Part shown: piece after piece, positions 15,001 to 23,087 of the stretch
Position numbering within the stretch: the stretch's first letter is position 1
Layout: every line of letters begins with the position of its first letter
Origin: Microbacterium arborescens
GTDB taxonomy: Bacteria; Actinomycetota; Actinomycetes; Actinomycetales; Microbacteriaceae
Direction of reading: 5' to 3'
DNA: 64,000 nucleotides
NCBI RefSeq assembly: GCF_030369635.1
Contig: NZ_CP128474.1
Span: forward strand, 2,790,001-2,854,000
Notes under the pieces: model-generated
Database searches by the model: none
What the model was told of the DNA's origin: nothing
Seen by the model: the letters and a program-made list of their open reading frames with translations, nothing else
Translations under genes and position numbers: made by a program

Positions 15001-17576
15001 AACCAGATCTCTCCCGAGGTGGTCGGCGAGGGAGCGGTCCGCTGGCCGAGCGCCACGGTGCCCGAGTCGTTGCCCGGGAGCGAGACCGATCCGCTGCCCG
15101 AGACCGCACCCGAGGGCTGGGTCTGAGCACCGACGTTGTATACGCCGGGGCTCGTGCCGAACAGCGACGAGTCGGCTGCCGTGGCCCCGGTGTCGTCGAA
15201 CCGCCAGTACACGGAGGGCTCGGCTCCGAAGACGGCGGCGCCGTAGGCGTCGGCGGGAGCGGTGTTCAGATCGAGCGTCCGACCGGATGCCTGATAGTGG
15301 GCGGCCACGCGCGCGGCAGGGAGAGCGCTCGGGTAGATCGCGACCTCGTCGATCAGTCCGCCGAAGAAGTTGCTGGAGGGCTGCCCCGGCCAGCCTCCCA
15401 GCTGGTCGCCGCCGACCCGCCAGACGCCCCAGTACGACTGCTGATCGCGGTTGCTGTTCGACGCCACACGCAGCCCGTCGACGTAGAGCGCCATTCCGCT
15501 CGCGCCCTGCGTGGCGACGACGTGGTGCCACTGCCCGTCGTTGAGCGGCTGGGGGCTGGTCACGGTCGACGCGCCGCCGACCCAGACGCCGAAGGTGATG
15601 CGGCCGTCGTTCTGCATGTACACGTGGCGGTCGTACGAGCCGCTGAGGTTCGAGATGTTGGAGCCGGTGCGCGGACGCCCGTTGCCGAAGCCGGCGATCT
15701 TGCCGCCCGCTGTCGTCGTCGTGTTGATCCACGCCTCGACGGTGTACGTCGACGGACCCGGGCGCAGCTGGTCGGTGATGGCGTAGTCGTCGACACCGTC
15801 GAACCGGAGCGAGCCTCCCGCAGCCGGCACCGCACCGTCGGCCGAGACGGTCGCCCCGTCCATGAGAGTGGCGGGGACGGCGTCGGTGCGGGTCTGCGCC
15901 GCACCCGAGTCGTGGGCCCAGGTGCCGTTGGTCGAGCCGGACCACAGGCTCGTGGGCCCGTCCGCGCGTACCGCCGCGGGGTAGTCGGCACCGGCCGCAC
16001 GGGCCGTTGCGCTCACCGCTGCCGAGCGGGCCGAGGTGTTGGTGCCGTCGCTGGCGGTGACGCGGTAGGTGTAGCTCGCGCCGGGCGTGACGTCAGCGTC
16101 GACGAAGGTGACCTGCGGGCGTTCCCACCACAGCGACCTGCCCGTGCCGCTCCAGACGGGTTCGGTCGCGTTGCCGCGGTAGACGCTGTAGGTCAGGTGG
16201 CTGTCATCGGCATCGACGACGGTGCGGAAGCGGACCTGGATGGTGCCGTCACTCGTGGCCTGTGCGCTGGCGACAGGCGTGGGCGGGGCGCCGGTGTCCT
16301 GCGGCCCGAACCGGGTGAGCCCCTGCTGGGCGCGACCGTTGATCGTTGTGAAGTCACCGCCGGACCACAGGTAGCGCTGTCCGCTCGCGTTGCCGGTCGC
16401 GACGGCGAGCGCGCGGGGGCCGATGCCCTCGCCGATGCCGTCGTTGCCGAGCGGGAGCCAGCCGAGCACCTCCATCGAGTCGGGGTTCTGCGCCATGAAG
16501 TAACGGCGGATGCCGTCGTTGAAGGCGTTGATCCCGCTGCAGTCATGGGCGTGGCTGGCCGAGTAGAGCGTTCCCTGGTACATCACGAGCGACTGCGTCG
16601 CGCCGAGGCACGTGTCGCGCCAGACCTGGTCGCCCGTCGCCCACGAGAACGCCGCCTTGCCGTCGAACACGCCGCCGCCGGTCCCCTCGTTGCCGATGTA
16701 GAAGCGACCGTCGCCGCCGTCGATGATCGTCTTGGTGACCGAGGTGTCGGGAATGAACCCCGGGCTGTAGGTGCGCAGCACCTGGCCGCCGCTGCCGTCG
16801 GTCAGGCTGGCACCGCTGACGATGGCGATGGAGTGCGAGTACTGCCCGTTGATCGAGAACAGGTCGCCGCCGACGACGACCTTCGCACCGTCGGGTGACA
16901 CGGCGATCGCACGGCCCTCGTTGACCTCCTTCGGCAGGTCGGTGCGGCCGCGGACGGCGTTGGCGGTCCACGGCAGCAGTGCGCCGGTCGTCGCGTCGAA
17001 CGCGGCGAAGGCCTCGCGGGTCTGTCCTCCGACAGTCTTGAAGAGGCCGCCGGCGTAGAGCACGTTGCCGTGGGTGGCGAGGGCGGTGACGGTCGAACCG
17101 GGCAACGGCGCACGGAACGGCGCGACCGTGCACGCCTGGACGTCGAGCACCGCGATCCGGGCGACGTTGACTCCGCCGATGGTCGAGAAGTTGCCGGCGA
17201 CGTAGACGCGCGACTGATCGGCGCTGACCGCGATCGCCCGCACCGTCGGAGTACCGCCGCTGAGCGTGACGGCGAACTGGCAGGCGTCGGGCTCGCCGGT
17301 CTCGGCATCGAGGATGACGAGGGCGTTCCTGACCCGAGCGGCATCCGATCGGCCCGCCGGCGGGCGGATCTGCGAGAACGTGCCGCCGGCGACGACCTTG
17401 CCCCCGGCAGCGCCCAGGGCGTACACGGTGCCGTTGGTCTGCCAGGTGGACTGGTCGTCGGCGGCGAACGAGACGCCGGGCGACAGAGCGGATGCCGGGG
17501 CTGTGATCCCCACGACTCCGGCCCCGATGAAAAGAGCCAAGACGGCAGCGGCGACGGCCGCGATGCGTGTACGCAC
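12063..17576 (-). CDS. Giant exported multidomain surface protein (beta-propeller-like, FN3, LamG, DNRLRE)
   Basis: 1837 residues with a signal peptide (VRTRIAAVAAAVLALF...APASALS). In order: a repeat-rich propeller-like region (about residues 30-420), one FN3, two LamG/concanavalin-like domains (YTVEAWINT; GEIWFRTDT), three FN3 repeats each opening DTTPP, a DNRLRE/CBM96-like domain (DDAMVVQGVPDTNYG; WNESTVTWNTRP), two more FN3 and a final DNRLRE domain (WDEATLTWNNRP). No LPXTG signal or C-terminal anchor is seen. DNRLRE and LamG domains commonly bind polysaccharide, so it may be an EPS-matrix adhesin. The GTG start is placed by the signal peptide and follows AATTGGGGAACACTC. Nearby open frames on the other strand are shadows. 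Confidence 0.85.
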   Translation of the reverse strand: MRTRIAAVAAAVLALFIGAGVVGITAPASALSPGVSFAADDQSTWQTNGTVYALGAAGGKVVAGGTFSQIRPPAGRSDAARVRNALVILDAETGEPDACQFAVTLSGGTPTVRAIAVSADQSRVYVAGNFSTIGGVNVARIAVLDVQACTVAPFRAPLPGSTVTALATHGNVLYAGGLFKTVGGQTREAFAAFDATTGALLPWTANAVRGRTDLPKEVNEGRAIAVSPDGAKVVVGGDLFSINGQYSHSIAIVSGASLTDGSGGQVLRTYSPGFIPDTSVTKTIIDGGDGRFYIGNEGTGGGVFDGKAAFSWATGDQVWRDTCLGATQSLVMYQGTLYSASHAHDCSGINAFNDGIRRYFMAQNPDSMEVLGWLPLGNDGIGEGIGPRALAVATGNASGQRYLWSGGDFTTINGRAQQGLTRFGPQDTGAPPTPVASAQATSDGTIQVRFRTVVDADDSHLTYSVYRGNATEPVWSGTGRSLWWERPQVTFVDADVTPGASYTYRVTASDGTNTSARSAAVSATARAAGADYPAAVRADGPTSLWSGSTNGTWAHDSGAAQTRTDAVPATLMDGATVSADGAVPAAGGSLRFDGVDDYAITDQLRPGPSTYTVEAWINTTTTAGGKIAGFGNGRPRTGSNISNLSGSYDRHVYMQNDGRITFGVWVGGASTVTSPQPLNDGQWHHVVATQGASGMALYVDGLRVASNSNRDQQSYWGVWRVGGDQLGGWPGQPSSNFFGGLIDEVAIYPSALPAARVAAHYQASGRTLDLNTAPADAYGAAVFGAEPSVYWRFDDTGATAADSSLFGTSPGVYNVGAQTQPSGAVSGSGSVSLPGNDSGTVALGQRTAPSPTTSGEIWFRTDTTAGGKLFGFENVPTGNGSSYDKQLYMTNDGRLIWGSYPGYVATVESSTSYNDNVWHHAVAVIDETGRKLYVDGELVAANGQTGAETGDGYWRIGGGNLGGWPGQPPSFYFDGELDEFAIYPTTLDAATVARHHAIGIADTTPPAAPTALSAQASADGVHLSWAAATDDHAVVSYTVYRGTTADFAPSEDTRLGTSITTGFVDTAQVPGTRYYRVVAVDAAGNVGPATDAVQVDLLDTTPPQTPVAPLATAASDGVSLTWTAVADDVAVTGYTVHRGTTADFTADASNVVGTTATTGFTDPSPAPGTYYYRVTASDAAGNVSAASPSSLPATVTAPDTTPPSAPATATATLVDGTVQVRWTAATDDRGVAGYRVHRGSDASFTADETNRVAAVTDLAFDDPGLAPGVYHYKITAVDVSGNVGTAASVAVTIESVEPVVVTVPVADDAMVVQGVPDTNYGASTQISSRGGTSQIESLLSAPLPSAPNGTALTRVTLKLRTSTDPSAGTVEPTDFAIIGDAWNESTVTWNTRPSTPGAGAGRLGQAPAVNTAYTVDLSAASLRPLLGQNATLRMTGTGADNLRLWSSEAANSSYRPVLVLEFTPLSAPDTAAPTAPTGVQANAAGTTAGLSWTAATDDRGVVRYDVHRSTTPGFAVSAGNRVAQTAGTTAQDGPLQPGTYVYRVVAFDAAGNAGPASDEVTVIVTAPDTTAPSAPGTPAVAVTGGSAQVSWPASSDDVGVAGYDLHRGTTAGFAADAASRIAAVTATTYTDPGLAPGTYWYRVVARDAAGNASAASAAASATVVAPVQTVTTTIAVDADAAGYANTPTQNYATSNQLVSRGDVGQQSFLKLTLPTLPVGATLVSATLGVRTSTDPSAGSAGAHDVHLMDGAWDEATLTWNNRPTTVRGTSPIGTLSGATATNTPYSVVLAADQLAPLLGQSVTLRVSTTSADNLRVFSREATSASQRPTLTLTYTLP

Positions 17577-17695
17577 GAGTGTTCCCCAATTTTGCGCGCC
17601 CTCACGGACGCTCCCCAGAACGCGCGACCCCCGTCGCACGTCGTTCCCCAAGCCCGGATCGGTGCCCCAGCACCACTCCGACTTCGTGCATCGTA
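17577..17695 (-). promoter_or_regulatory. G-run leader of the giant surface-protein gene
   Basis: On the minus strand: -10 box TACGAT (17690-17695), then GGTGC-TGGG-GCACC (17661-17674), GCTTGGGGAACG (unpaired, 17642-17653), ACGTGCGAC-GGGG-GTCGCGCGT (17620-17641, one G-U), CGTTC-TGGG-GAGCG (17609-17622, overlapping the previous stem) and finally AATTGGGGAACACTC next to the GTG start. Five G-runs in about 110 nt, three in hairpin loops. Confidence 0.6.
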
Positions 17696-17754
17696 CACTG
17701 TGGCCCAGGGGACGCATAGATCGGATTCGGCCGATCGGCGCGATGGGGGAAACA
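17694..17754 (+). promoter_or_regulatory. Promoter and leader of the CDP-alcohol phosphotransferase gene
   Basis: TACACT (17694-17699) is a good -10 and shares two bases with the -10 of the divergent surface-protein gene. The leader holds CAGGGGAC, a GATCGG/CCGATC hairpin and ATGGGGGAAACA directly before the GTG start, where GGGGGA serves as ribosome binding site. Confidence 0.5.
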
Positions 17755-18477
17755 GTGCGATTCAGCGACGCGTGGGGAAGTCTGCGACAGGCCCAGAAGG
17801 GCAAGCGAGGGGTCTCGCTCTATTCGCGGTGGGTCAACCGGCCGCTCGGGCGGGTGTTCGCCGCCGCGGCGGCTGCGACGGCGATCGGCCCGAACACGGT
17901 GACGGCGCTCTCCGCGCTCGCGACGACAGCGGGACTCGTCGTCGTCGCGGCCGTTCCGGCGACCGCCTGGAGCGGCGTCACCGCTGCGGCTCTGCTGGTC
18001 ATCGGCTTCGCCCTGGATTCGGCGGACGGCCAAGTCGCACGTCTGACCGGCGCCTCGTCACGTGCGGGGGAATGGCTCGACCACGTCGTCGACGCCGGCA
18101 AGATGGTGGGCGTGCACGCCGCGGTGCTCATCGGCTTCACCGGCGGCGGTCGCTCAGGCGGGGCCTGGCTGCTGCTCCCCCTCGCGTACGCGCTCGTCGC
18201 GGTCGTGCTCTTCGCGGGCCTGACCCTCTACTCTCTGCTCGCACCTCGATCGGGTGCGACGCCACCGCCGTCGACGCTGCGGGCTGTGCTGCTCCTGCCC
18301 GCCGACTACGGCGTCCTCGCCGTGGCGTTCGTGCTGTGGGGCGCCCCGGAGGTCTTCGTCGTCGTCTACGCCGCATTGCTGCTCGCCACCACCGGAATCA
18401 CGGCGCTGCTCTCTCGCAAGTGGTTCCGGTCGCTGGCCGCCCCGGTCGGCGCCGCGCCGCCGGGCGCCCCCGCCTAG
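17755..18477 (+). CDS. CDP-alcohol phosphatidyltransferase-family membrane enzyme
   Basis: 240 residues, polytopic. The family signature DG-x2-AR-x8-G-x3-D-x3-D is complete (from DSADGQVAR to GEWLDHVVD). The enzyme transfers a phospho-alcohol from a CDP-alcohol to an acceptor alcohol in the membrane. Its place in the EPS locus and the TagD-like gene at 8.4 kb suggest use of CDP-glycerol or a similar donor for a phospho-decorated glycolipid, but a phospholipid role cannot be excluded. The GTG at 17755 has a well-spaced GGGGGA; an in-frame ATG lies four codons upstream. Confidence 0.8.
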   Translation: MRFSDAWGSLRQAQKGKRGVSLYSRWVNRPLGRVFAAAAAATAIGPNTVTALSALATTAGLVVVAAVPATAWSGVTAAALLVIGFALDSADGQVARLTGASSRAGEWLDHVVDAGKMVGVHAAVLIGFTGGGRSGGAWLLLPLAYALVAVVLFAGLTLYSLLAPRSGATPPPSTLRAVLLLPADYGVLAVAFVLWGAPEVFVVVYAALLLATTGITALLSRKWFRSLAAPVGAAPPGAPA

Positions 18478-18487
18478 ACTGCGCCGA

Positions 18488-19213
18488 TCAGCCGAGCGCC
18501 GCGATCACGGCCTGGGCGATGGCCTCGTGTCCCGCATCGTTGGGATGGACCCCATCGGGAGCGAGCAGTCCGCTGTCGCCCGCCAGGGGCTGTCCGATGT
18601 CGAGCCAGACAGCGCCCACGCGCTGCGCGTCCGCCTCGACGATGCGCGACAGCTCCTGAACGGCCTCCGGCGCCTGGTCGTGCCAGAGTACATCGGTGAC
18701 GTAGACGCGACTGCCGGGATAGGCCGCCGCCAGGGTGTCGAAGAAGTCGGCGACATCCGCGTCGACCGGCGCCTGGCCGATGTCGTTGCGCCCGCCGGAC
18801 ACGATCACGATGTCAGGCACGAGCGAGGCGCCCTCGCGGGCCATCTCGCCGAAGGCGGGGCATTCGTCGCGGCCGCAGGCCGCCGGTGCGGCCTCACCCG
18901 TCACGCGCGCGGCGTAGCCGGTCCCGCCCCGCGCGAGGTTGCGCACCCGCCATCCCTCGGCCTCGCCGACGAGGCTCGCCCACCCGAGGGCTTTGTCGGA
19001 TGCCCCGACGCCGGCCGTGTACGAATCACCGAGGAACACCACGATCGGCGCGGATTGCACCTCGGAGGCGGGGCTCGAACGCAGCGCAGCCCCGCCGGCG
19101 AGAACTCCGCCGATGGCCACCGCGGAGAGCGCGACCGCCCATACCGGCAAGCCGCCCCAGTCGATCTGCCACCAGTGGCCGCCGCCGCGATGCGTTCGCA
19201 TCCTCGTTCTCAT
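18488..19213 (-). CDS. Membrane-anchored SGNH/GDSL hydrolase
   Basis: 241 residues. One N-terminal membrane segment (about residues 25-45) is followed by an exported SGNH domain: VFLGDSYTAGVG (block I, Ser nucleophile), GGTGYA (block II), SGGRNDIG (block III) and DGVHPNDAGH (block V, Asp-His). Such enzymes remove or transfer acyl groups on cell-surface glycans. It is the last gene of a minus-strand EPS operon with the acyltransferase and Wzx. The start at 19213 leaves 13 bp to the upstream gene; a second ATG four codons later is possible. Confidence 0.8.
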   Translation of the reverse strand: MRTRMRTHRGGGHWWQIDWGGLPVWAVALSAVAIGGVLAGGAALRSSPASEVQSAPIVVFLGDSYTAGVGASDKALGWASLVGEAEGWRVRNLARGGTGYAARVTGEAAPAACGRDECPAFGEMAREGASLVPDIVIVSGGRNDIGQAPVDADVADFFDTLAAAYPGSRVYVTDVLWHDQAPEAVQELSRIVEADAQRVGAVWLDIGQPLAGDSGLLAPDGVHPNDAGHEAIAQAVIAALG

Positions 19214-19226
19214 CGCACACCCGCTC

Positions 19227-19931
19227 TCATCGCGTGGACACGATCTCGTCCGTCGCCGGAATCCAGAGGTCGTGGGTCGAGGTCTCGCGTCGGTCGAACC
19301 AGGCGCCCGAGACGGTGCCGCGCAGGGTGGCGGGCACCCCCGCCCACAGACCCGCGTCGGGCACCCCGCGGGCACGGGTCAGGACCGATCCCGCCCCGAG
19401 CACCGATCGGGGCGGCAGCACCGCACCGCCCAGGATGAGCACGCGCGTGCCCACGAACGACCGCTCGCCGATGACGACCGGGAAGGCGGCCTGCGCGTTC
19501 CGCTGGAGATCCACACTGTGCGACATCACACGGCTCTGGTGTCCCGCCAGCGATGCGAATGCCCCCAGCGTCAGCGAGCCCGAGCAGTCGAGCTGGTGGC
19601 GGCTGGTGATCTTCGCGTGGTCGCCGAGAATCAGCCGTCCCCCCTCCGGCAGGTGCCGGAGGAAGAGGGGATGCGACGAGATGAGGTTCCAGCGCCCCAG
19701 CATGGCGTCGCGTCCGAGCCGGATCTCGCGCATGTTCTTCACCACGTTCGCCGAACCGAACGTGGCACCCGGGTCGAGCTCGAACGACGCGACGCGCCAC
19801 ACGATGCTCGCCCGTGCGCGGGCCGTGGTGTGGATGCGGTGGCCGGCTCGGCGCAGGAGCGCATTCTTCAGGCGACTCGCGGGCAGCAGCCACAGTGCCA
19901 GCCTCAGCAGGTCGCGGACCTTGTCAGGCAT
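19227..19931 (-). CDS. Hexapeptide-repeat (left-handed beta-helix) acyltransferase
   Basis: 234 residues from the ATG at 19931, which overlaps the wzx stop by 8 bp. Irregular hexapeptide-like repeats run through the protein and are clearest in VVIGERSFVGTRVLILGGAVLPPRSVLGAGSVL near the end. SSHPLF and RVMSHSVDL offer candidate catalytic histidines. It probably acetylates a sugar of the EPS in the cytoplasm. It sits between Wzx and the SGNH hydrolase, so the pair may set the acylation level. Confidence 0.65.
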   Translation of the reverse strand: MPDKVRDLLRLALWLLPASRLKNALLRRAGHRIHTTARARASIVWRVASFELDPGATFGSANVVKNMREIRLGRDAMLGRWNLISSHPLFLRHLPEGGRLILGDHAKITSRHQLDCSGSLTLGAFASLAGHQSRVMSHSVDLQRNAQAAFPVVIGERSFVGTRVLILGGAVLPPRSVLGAGSVLTRARGVPDAGLWAGVPATLRGTVSGAWFDRRETSTHDLWIPATDEIVSTR

Positions 19932-21198
19932 CGATCTCCTCCCGGATGACAGCGGATCTGTTCGATCGGATGGTGCGTGAGGCGGCGACCGCTTCGACGG
20001 CGCCGCGCGTGAGGAGTCCCACCACGACGGCCCCGAGAGCGCCCGGCGCGGCCCACAGGATCGCGCCGAGCGCGACGAGGGGGACAACCACGACCGTGCT
20101 GATGAGAGTCGCCTGCGCGCCGATACGCAGCCGCCCCAGCGAGGGCAGCAGCGCCTTGGCGACCAGCGACTCGAAGAAGTTGACCGCGACGAACAGCGCC
20201 ATCAGGACGATCGCCAGCGGCATGACGTCGATCTCGCCGTTGCCCAGCCAGTCCAGTGCCGCGCCGCCGGCCATCGCGACCGCGGTGCCGATCACGAGCG
20301 ACATCCCGCTGCCGACGAGCAGGGCGCTTCGAGCCCGTGATGCGCTCTCGGCATCGTCACGACGGGGCACCCAGCCCTGGGCGACCGTGATGACCGGCTG
20401 CAGGGCGACACCGACCTGTCGCTGGAACTTGTCGACGAGGGCGAAGACCGGCTGCGCGGCCGGCGCGACGACCGAGACGACCACGAGCGGGAGGGCGATG
20501 TAGATCGCTGATCCGAGAGCCGACCCCATGCCGTGACGCTGATCGGCCAGGACGCGCAGCAGCCGACCCGGCGGCGGCGCCGATGCGCGGTGGCGTCGCG
20601 AGGAGACCAGGATCCACACGGTCGAGCAGGCGAATGCCGCGACCATGCCGCCCAGCATGCCGGTCAGCCCCACGGCGGCTCCGCCGCCGCCGAGCATGAG
20701 CGCGATGCCGACCCCGGTGCCGACCACGCGCGGCAGGGTCTCGGCCAGCAACAGCGAGAACGGCGCCCCGCGTCCGACGAAGTACCAGTTCGCCGAGACG
20801 CCGGCAGCGGCCGCTGTCACCGCCCCGAGGGCGGCCAGGCCCGGCGACTGTGGGGCGATCGCGGCCGCGGCGAGACTGCTCGTGAGCGCGATCGGCGCGA
20901 AGAGCGCGAGCCGTGCGCGGACCGACTCGATGTACGCCGTGCGGCGTGAGGACTCGTCGGCGACGGCGATGCGCGCCGGGCCGGAGACGCCCCAGCCGAA
21001 CCCGATCGCAGCGGCGGCGATGGCGCCTACGGCTTGTCCGAGCGCGATCGCCCCCCAGCCTCGATCGCCCTCCGCCGCGACCATCACCGGAATGGCCGCC
21101 AGCGATGCAATCGCCAGCAGCCCGATGGACAGGGCGAAACCCGACATCCTGCCGAGCCCGCCCGAGAGGCGGCGCAGTCGCCGCCGTACGTCGGACAT
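19924..21198 (-). CDS. Wzx-type polysaccharide flippase
   Basis: 424 residues with about twelve hydrophobic segments and basic loops, no long soluble domain, as in the MOP/PST superfamily that flips lipid-linked repeat units. After MSDVRRRLRRL the first membrane segment begins near residue 20. The start ATG directly follows GGGGGTATGGGGGA, so the G-run doubles as ribosome binding site at unusually close spacing. First gene of a three-gene minus-strand unit with overlapping junctions. Confidence 0.75.
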   Translation of the reverse strand: MSDVRRRLRRLSGGLGRMSGFALSIGLLAIASLAAIPVMVAAEGDRGWGAIALGQAVGAIAAAAIGFGWGVSGPARIAVADESSRRTAYIESVRARLALFAPIALTSSLAAAAIAPQSPGLAALGAVTAAAAGVSANWYFVGRGAPFSLLLAETLPRVVGTGVGIALMLGGGGAAVGLTGMLGGMVAAFACSTVWILVSSRRHRASAPPPGRLLRVLADQRHGMGSALGSAIYIALPLVVVSVVAPAAQPVFALVDKFQRQVGVALQPVITVAQGWVPRRDDAESASRARSALLVGSGMSLVIGTAVAMAGGAALDWLGNGEIDVMPLAIVLMALFVAVNFFESLVAKALLPSLGRLRIGAQATLISTVVVVPLVALGAILWAAPGALGAVVVGLLTRGAVEAVAASRTIRSNRSAVIREEIDA

Positions 21199-21240
21199 TC
21201 CCCCATACCCCCGAATCCGGGCCGCGTCCCCACGCCTGCC
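21199..21240 (-). promoter_or_regulatory. G-run leader of the wzx operon
   Basis: Read on the minus strand, GCGT-GGGG-ACGC (21224-21235) forms a small hairpin, followed by CCCG/CGGG and the run CGGGGGTATGGGGGA that touches the ATG. Confidence 0.45.
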
Positions 21241-21301
21241 CGTACGGAGGACGGTACCGCATCGGCGCGGCATCTGTCTCCAGCCGATCCCGCGGCCGTG
21301 T

Positions 21302-21307
21302 GTACGA
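21302..21307 (+). promoter_or_regulatory. -10 box for the WcaF-like gene, nearly leaderless
   Basis: TACGAT ends 9 nt before the ATG at 21317, so the mRNA begins at or just before the start codon. The first codons are ATG GGG GAA, which again makes TGGGGGAA the 5' end of the message. Confidence 0.45.
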
Positions 21308-21316
21308 TGAGGCGCC

Positions 21317-21853
21317 ATGGGGGAACGGCGACGGCTCGCTGGGTTCAGCGGCAGGGGATACGACAAGGGCCGCGGGCCCGTCTGGCAAGCGGCGTGGCAG
21401 CTCGCCTCGGCGATCGGGGTGATGCCGTGGTTCGTCCCGGTCCGCGTCCGGGTCGCGGTGCTTCGTGCGTTCGGGGCCCGCATCGGAAACGGTGTGAATC
21501 TGCGCGCCGGGGTCCGCGTCCACTGGCCCTGGAAGCTCACGATCGGCGATGACACCTGGATCGGCGAGCGCGCCTGGATCTTGAATCTCGAGCCGGTTTC
21601 GATCGGCAGCGATGTCTGCATCTCGCAGGGCGCGCTGCTGTGCACCGGGAGCCACGATCATCGATCACCCACCTTCGAGTTCGACAATGCGCCGATCGTC
21701 GTCGAAGACGGCGCGTGGGTGGCCGCCCGCGCCACGGTGCTGCGCGGCGTCCGCATCGGAGCGGACGCCGTGATCGGAGCCACGGCGCTCGTCGTCCGCG
21801 ACGTGCCCGCCGGCGCGACCGTGCTCGCCCCGGCCGCGGTCGTGCGGTCGTGA
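21317..21853 (+). CDS. WcaF-like sugar O-acetyltransferase
   Basis: 178 residues of the LbH acetyltransferase type. Hexapeptide repeats (TIGDDTWIGERAWI; SIGSDVCISQGALLC), the catalytic-loop motif GSHDH and a C-terminal repeat GVRIGADAVIGATALV match colanic-acid-type acetyltransferases. It probably acetylates an EPS sugar before export. The stop overlaps the start of the following glycosyltransferase as GTGA. Confidence 0.8.
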   Translation: MGERRRLAGFSGRGYDKGRGPVWQAAWQLASAIGVMPWFVPVRVRVAVLRAFGARIGNGVNLRAGVRVHWPWKLTIGDDTWIGERAWILNLEPVSIGSDVCISQGALLCTGSHDHRSPTFEFDNAPIVVEDGAWVAARATVLRGVRIGADAVIGATALVVRDVPAGATVLAPAAVVRS

Positions 21854-22950
21854 GGGTCCTCGCCGTCGTCACCCTGGTGAGCCCGCACGGCGAGTACGGC
21901 GGGCCCCTCCGGGTGGCGCTGAATCAGCTCGCAGCATTGCGGGATCTCGGGCACGACGTGGTGCTCGCGGGCGCGGCGCGGGGATACGACGTCATCCCCA
22001 CCGACATCGACGGCATCCCGGCCCGACTCTTCCCGGCACGTACGCTCATCCCGGGCATCGGGTTCGCGGGCGTCGGATCGCCCGCACTGCTGCGTGCGCT
22101 CCGCCGGCACGTCGACGAATTCGACGTCGTGCACGTGCATGCCGCGCGCGACCTCGTCACTCTGCCCGCCGCCCGGATCGCGCGCTCGCGCGGGGTCGCC
22201 ACCGTCCTCCAGACCCACGGGATGATCGACGAGTCGACGAATCCGCTCGCAATCCCCCTCGACGCGGTGCTGACGCGCCCGGCACTGGCAGGGGCACGCA
22301 TCGTGACCTACCTGACCGAGCGCGAACGCGCCTCGCTCGAGACCATCGGCCGGGGCCGTGCGCAGCTGGTCGAGCTTCCCAACGGGGTTCCGACGGCACC
22401 CGCAGCCGCCCCGCTCGGGCCCGAGCTGCTGTACCTCGCCCGGCTCGCACCCCGGAAACGGCCGGTGCAGTTCGTCGAGGCCGCGGCGCGACTGGCGAAC
22501 GAGTTCCCCGAGGCCCGCTTCCGCCTCGTCGGCCCCGACGAAGGCGAGGGCGACGCCGTCCGCGCGGCCATCGAGGCGTCGGGCCACCCCGAGCGCATCC
22601 GCTGGGAGGGTGCGTTGGAGCCCGCACGCACGGGAGAGCGGATGCGGCGAGCCAGCGGCTACGTGCTCCCGGCAGTCGACGAGCCCTACCCGATGTCGGT
22701 GCTCGAAGCCATGTCCGCGGGTCTGCCCGTGGTCGTCACGGACTCCTGCGGACTGGCCCCGGCTGTGCGTGACGCCGGGGCGGGATTCGTCACCGACGGT
22801 GGACTCGAACCCCTCGTCACGGCGATGCGGCGACTGCTCGCCGACCCGGCGGATGCACGCCTGCGCGGCGAACGCGGCCGCGACCTGACACGCGAGCGGT
22901 TCACGATGCCCGCGATCGCCGAGAGGCTGGTCGAGCTGTACGCGCGGTGA
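21850..22950 (+). CDS. GT4-family glycosyltransferase
   Basis: 366 residues, GT-B fold. N-terminus [19 protein letters not shown]. The nucleotide-sugar domain contains [11 protein letters not shown] and the EX7E-like [11 protein letters not shown], followed by GLPVVVTDS. The GTG start overlaps the upstream stop by 4 bp, which defines it. It probably adds one sugar to the EPS repeat; sugar and linkage cannot be read from sequence. Confidence 0.85.
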   Translation: MRVLAVVTLVSPHGEYGGPLRVALNQLAALRDLGHDVVLAGAARGYDVIPTDIDGIPARLFPARTLIPGIGFAGVGSPALLRALRRHVDEFDVVHVHAARDLVTLPAARIARSRGVATVLQTHGMIDESTNPLAIPLDAVLTRPALAGARIVTYLTERERASLETIGRGRAQLVELPNGVPTAPAAAPLGPELLYLARLAPRKRPVQFVEAAARLANEFPEARFRLVGPDEGEGDAVRAAIEASGHPERIRWEGALEPARTGERMRRASGYVLPAVDEPYPMSVLEAMSAGLPVVVTDSCGLAPAVRDAGAGFVTDGGLEPLVTAMRRLLADPADARLRGERGRDLTRERFTMPAIAERLVELYAR

Positions 22951-22958
22951 CCCGCGCT

Positions 22959-22987
22959 TGTGGTGGACAGCTCGACATCCCTATACT
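22959..22987 (+). promoter_or_regulatory. Promoter of gmd-fcl
   Basis: TATACT (22982-22987) is a near-consensus -10. An approximate TTGTGG -35 lies about 18 bp upstream. Transcription would start near 22994 and give a leader of about 95 nt. Confidence 0.6.
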
Positions 22988-22993
22988 CGCAAC

Positions 22994-23087
22994 ACCGTCG
23001 ATTTGGGGATCGGCACGCGCCGAGCGGAGGGGTCCGCTCGGGTCGCGCGACGGGGCTGCAGCGCCGAGGCTTTGGGGGAGAACGCTC
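22994..23087 (+). promoter_or_regulatory. G-run leader of gmd with two G-loop hairpins
   Basis: GTCGAT-TTGGGG-ATCGGC (22997-23014, one G-U) and the very stable CCGAGCGGA-GGGG-TCCGCTCGG (23020-23041, 9 bp) both present the G-run in the loop. The third copy, CTTTGGGGGAG (23070-23080), is the ribosome binding site 8 nt before ATG. This is the clearest example of the leader architecture in the window. Confidence 0.7.

Noticed and set aside
22997..23080. G-runs as nothing more than Shine-Dalgarno sequences
   Set aside because: Only the last copy in each leader is at SD distance. Copies 50-90 nt upstream sit in hairpin loops and have no start codon behind them.
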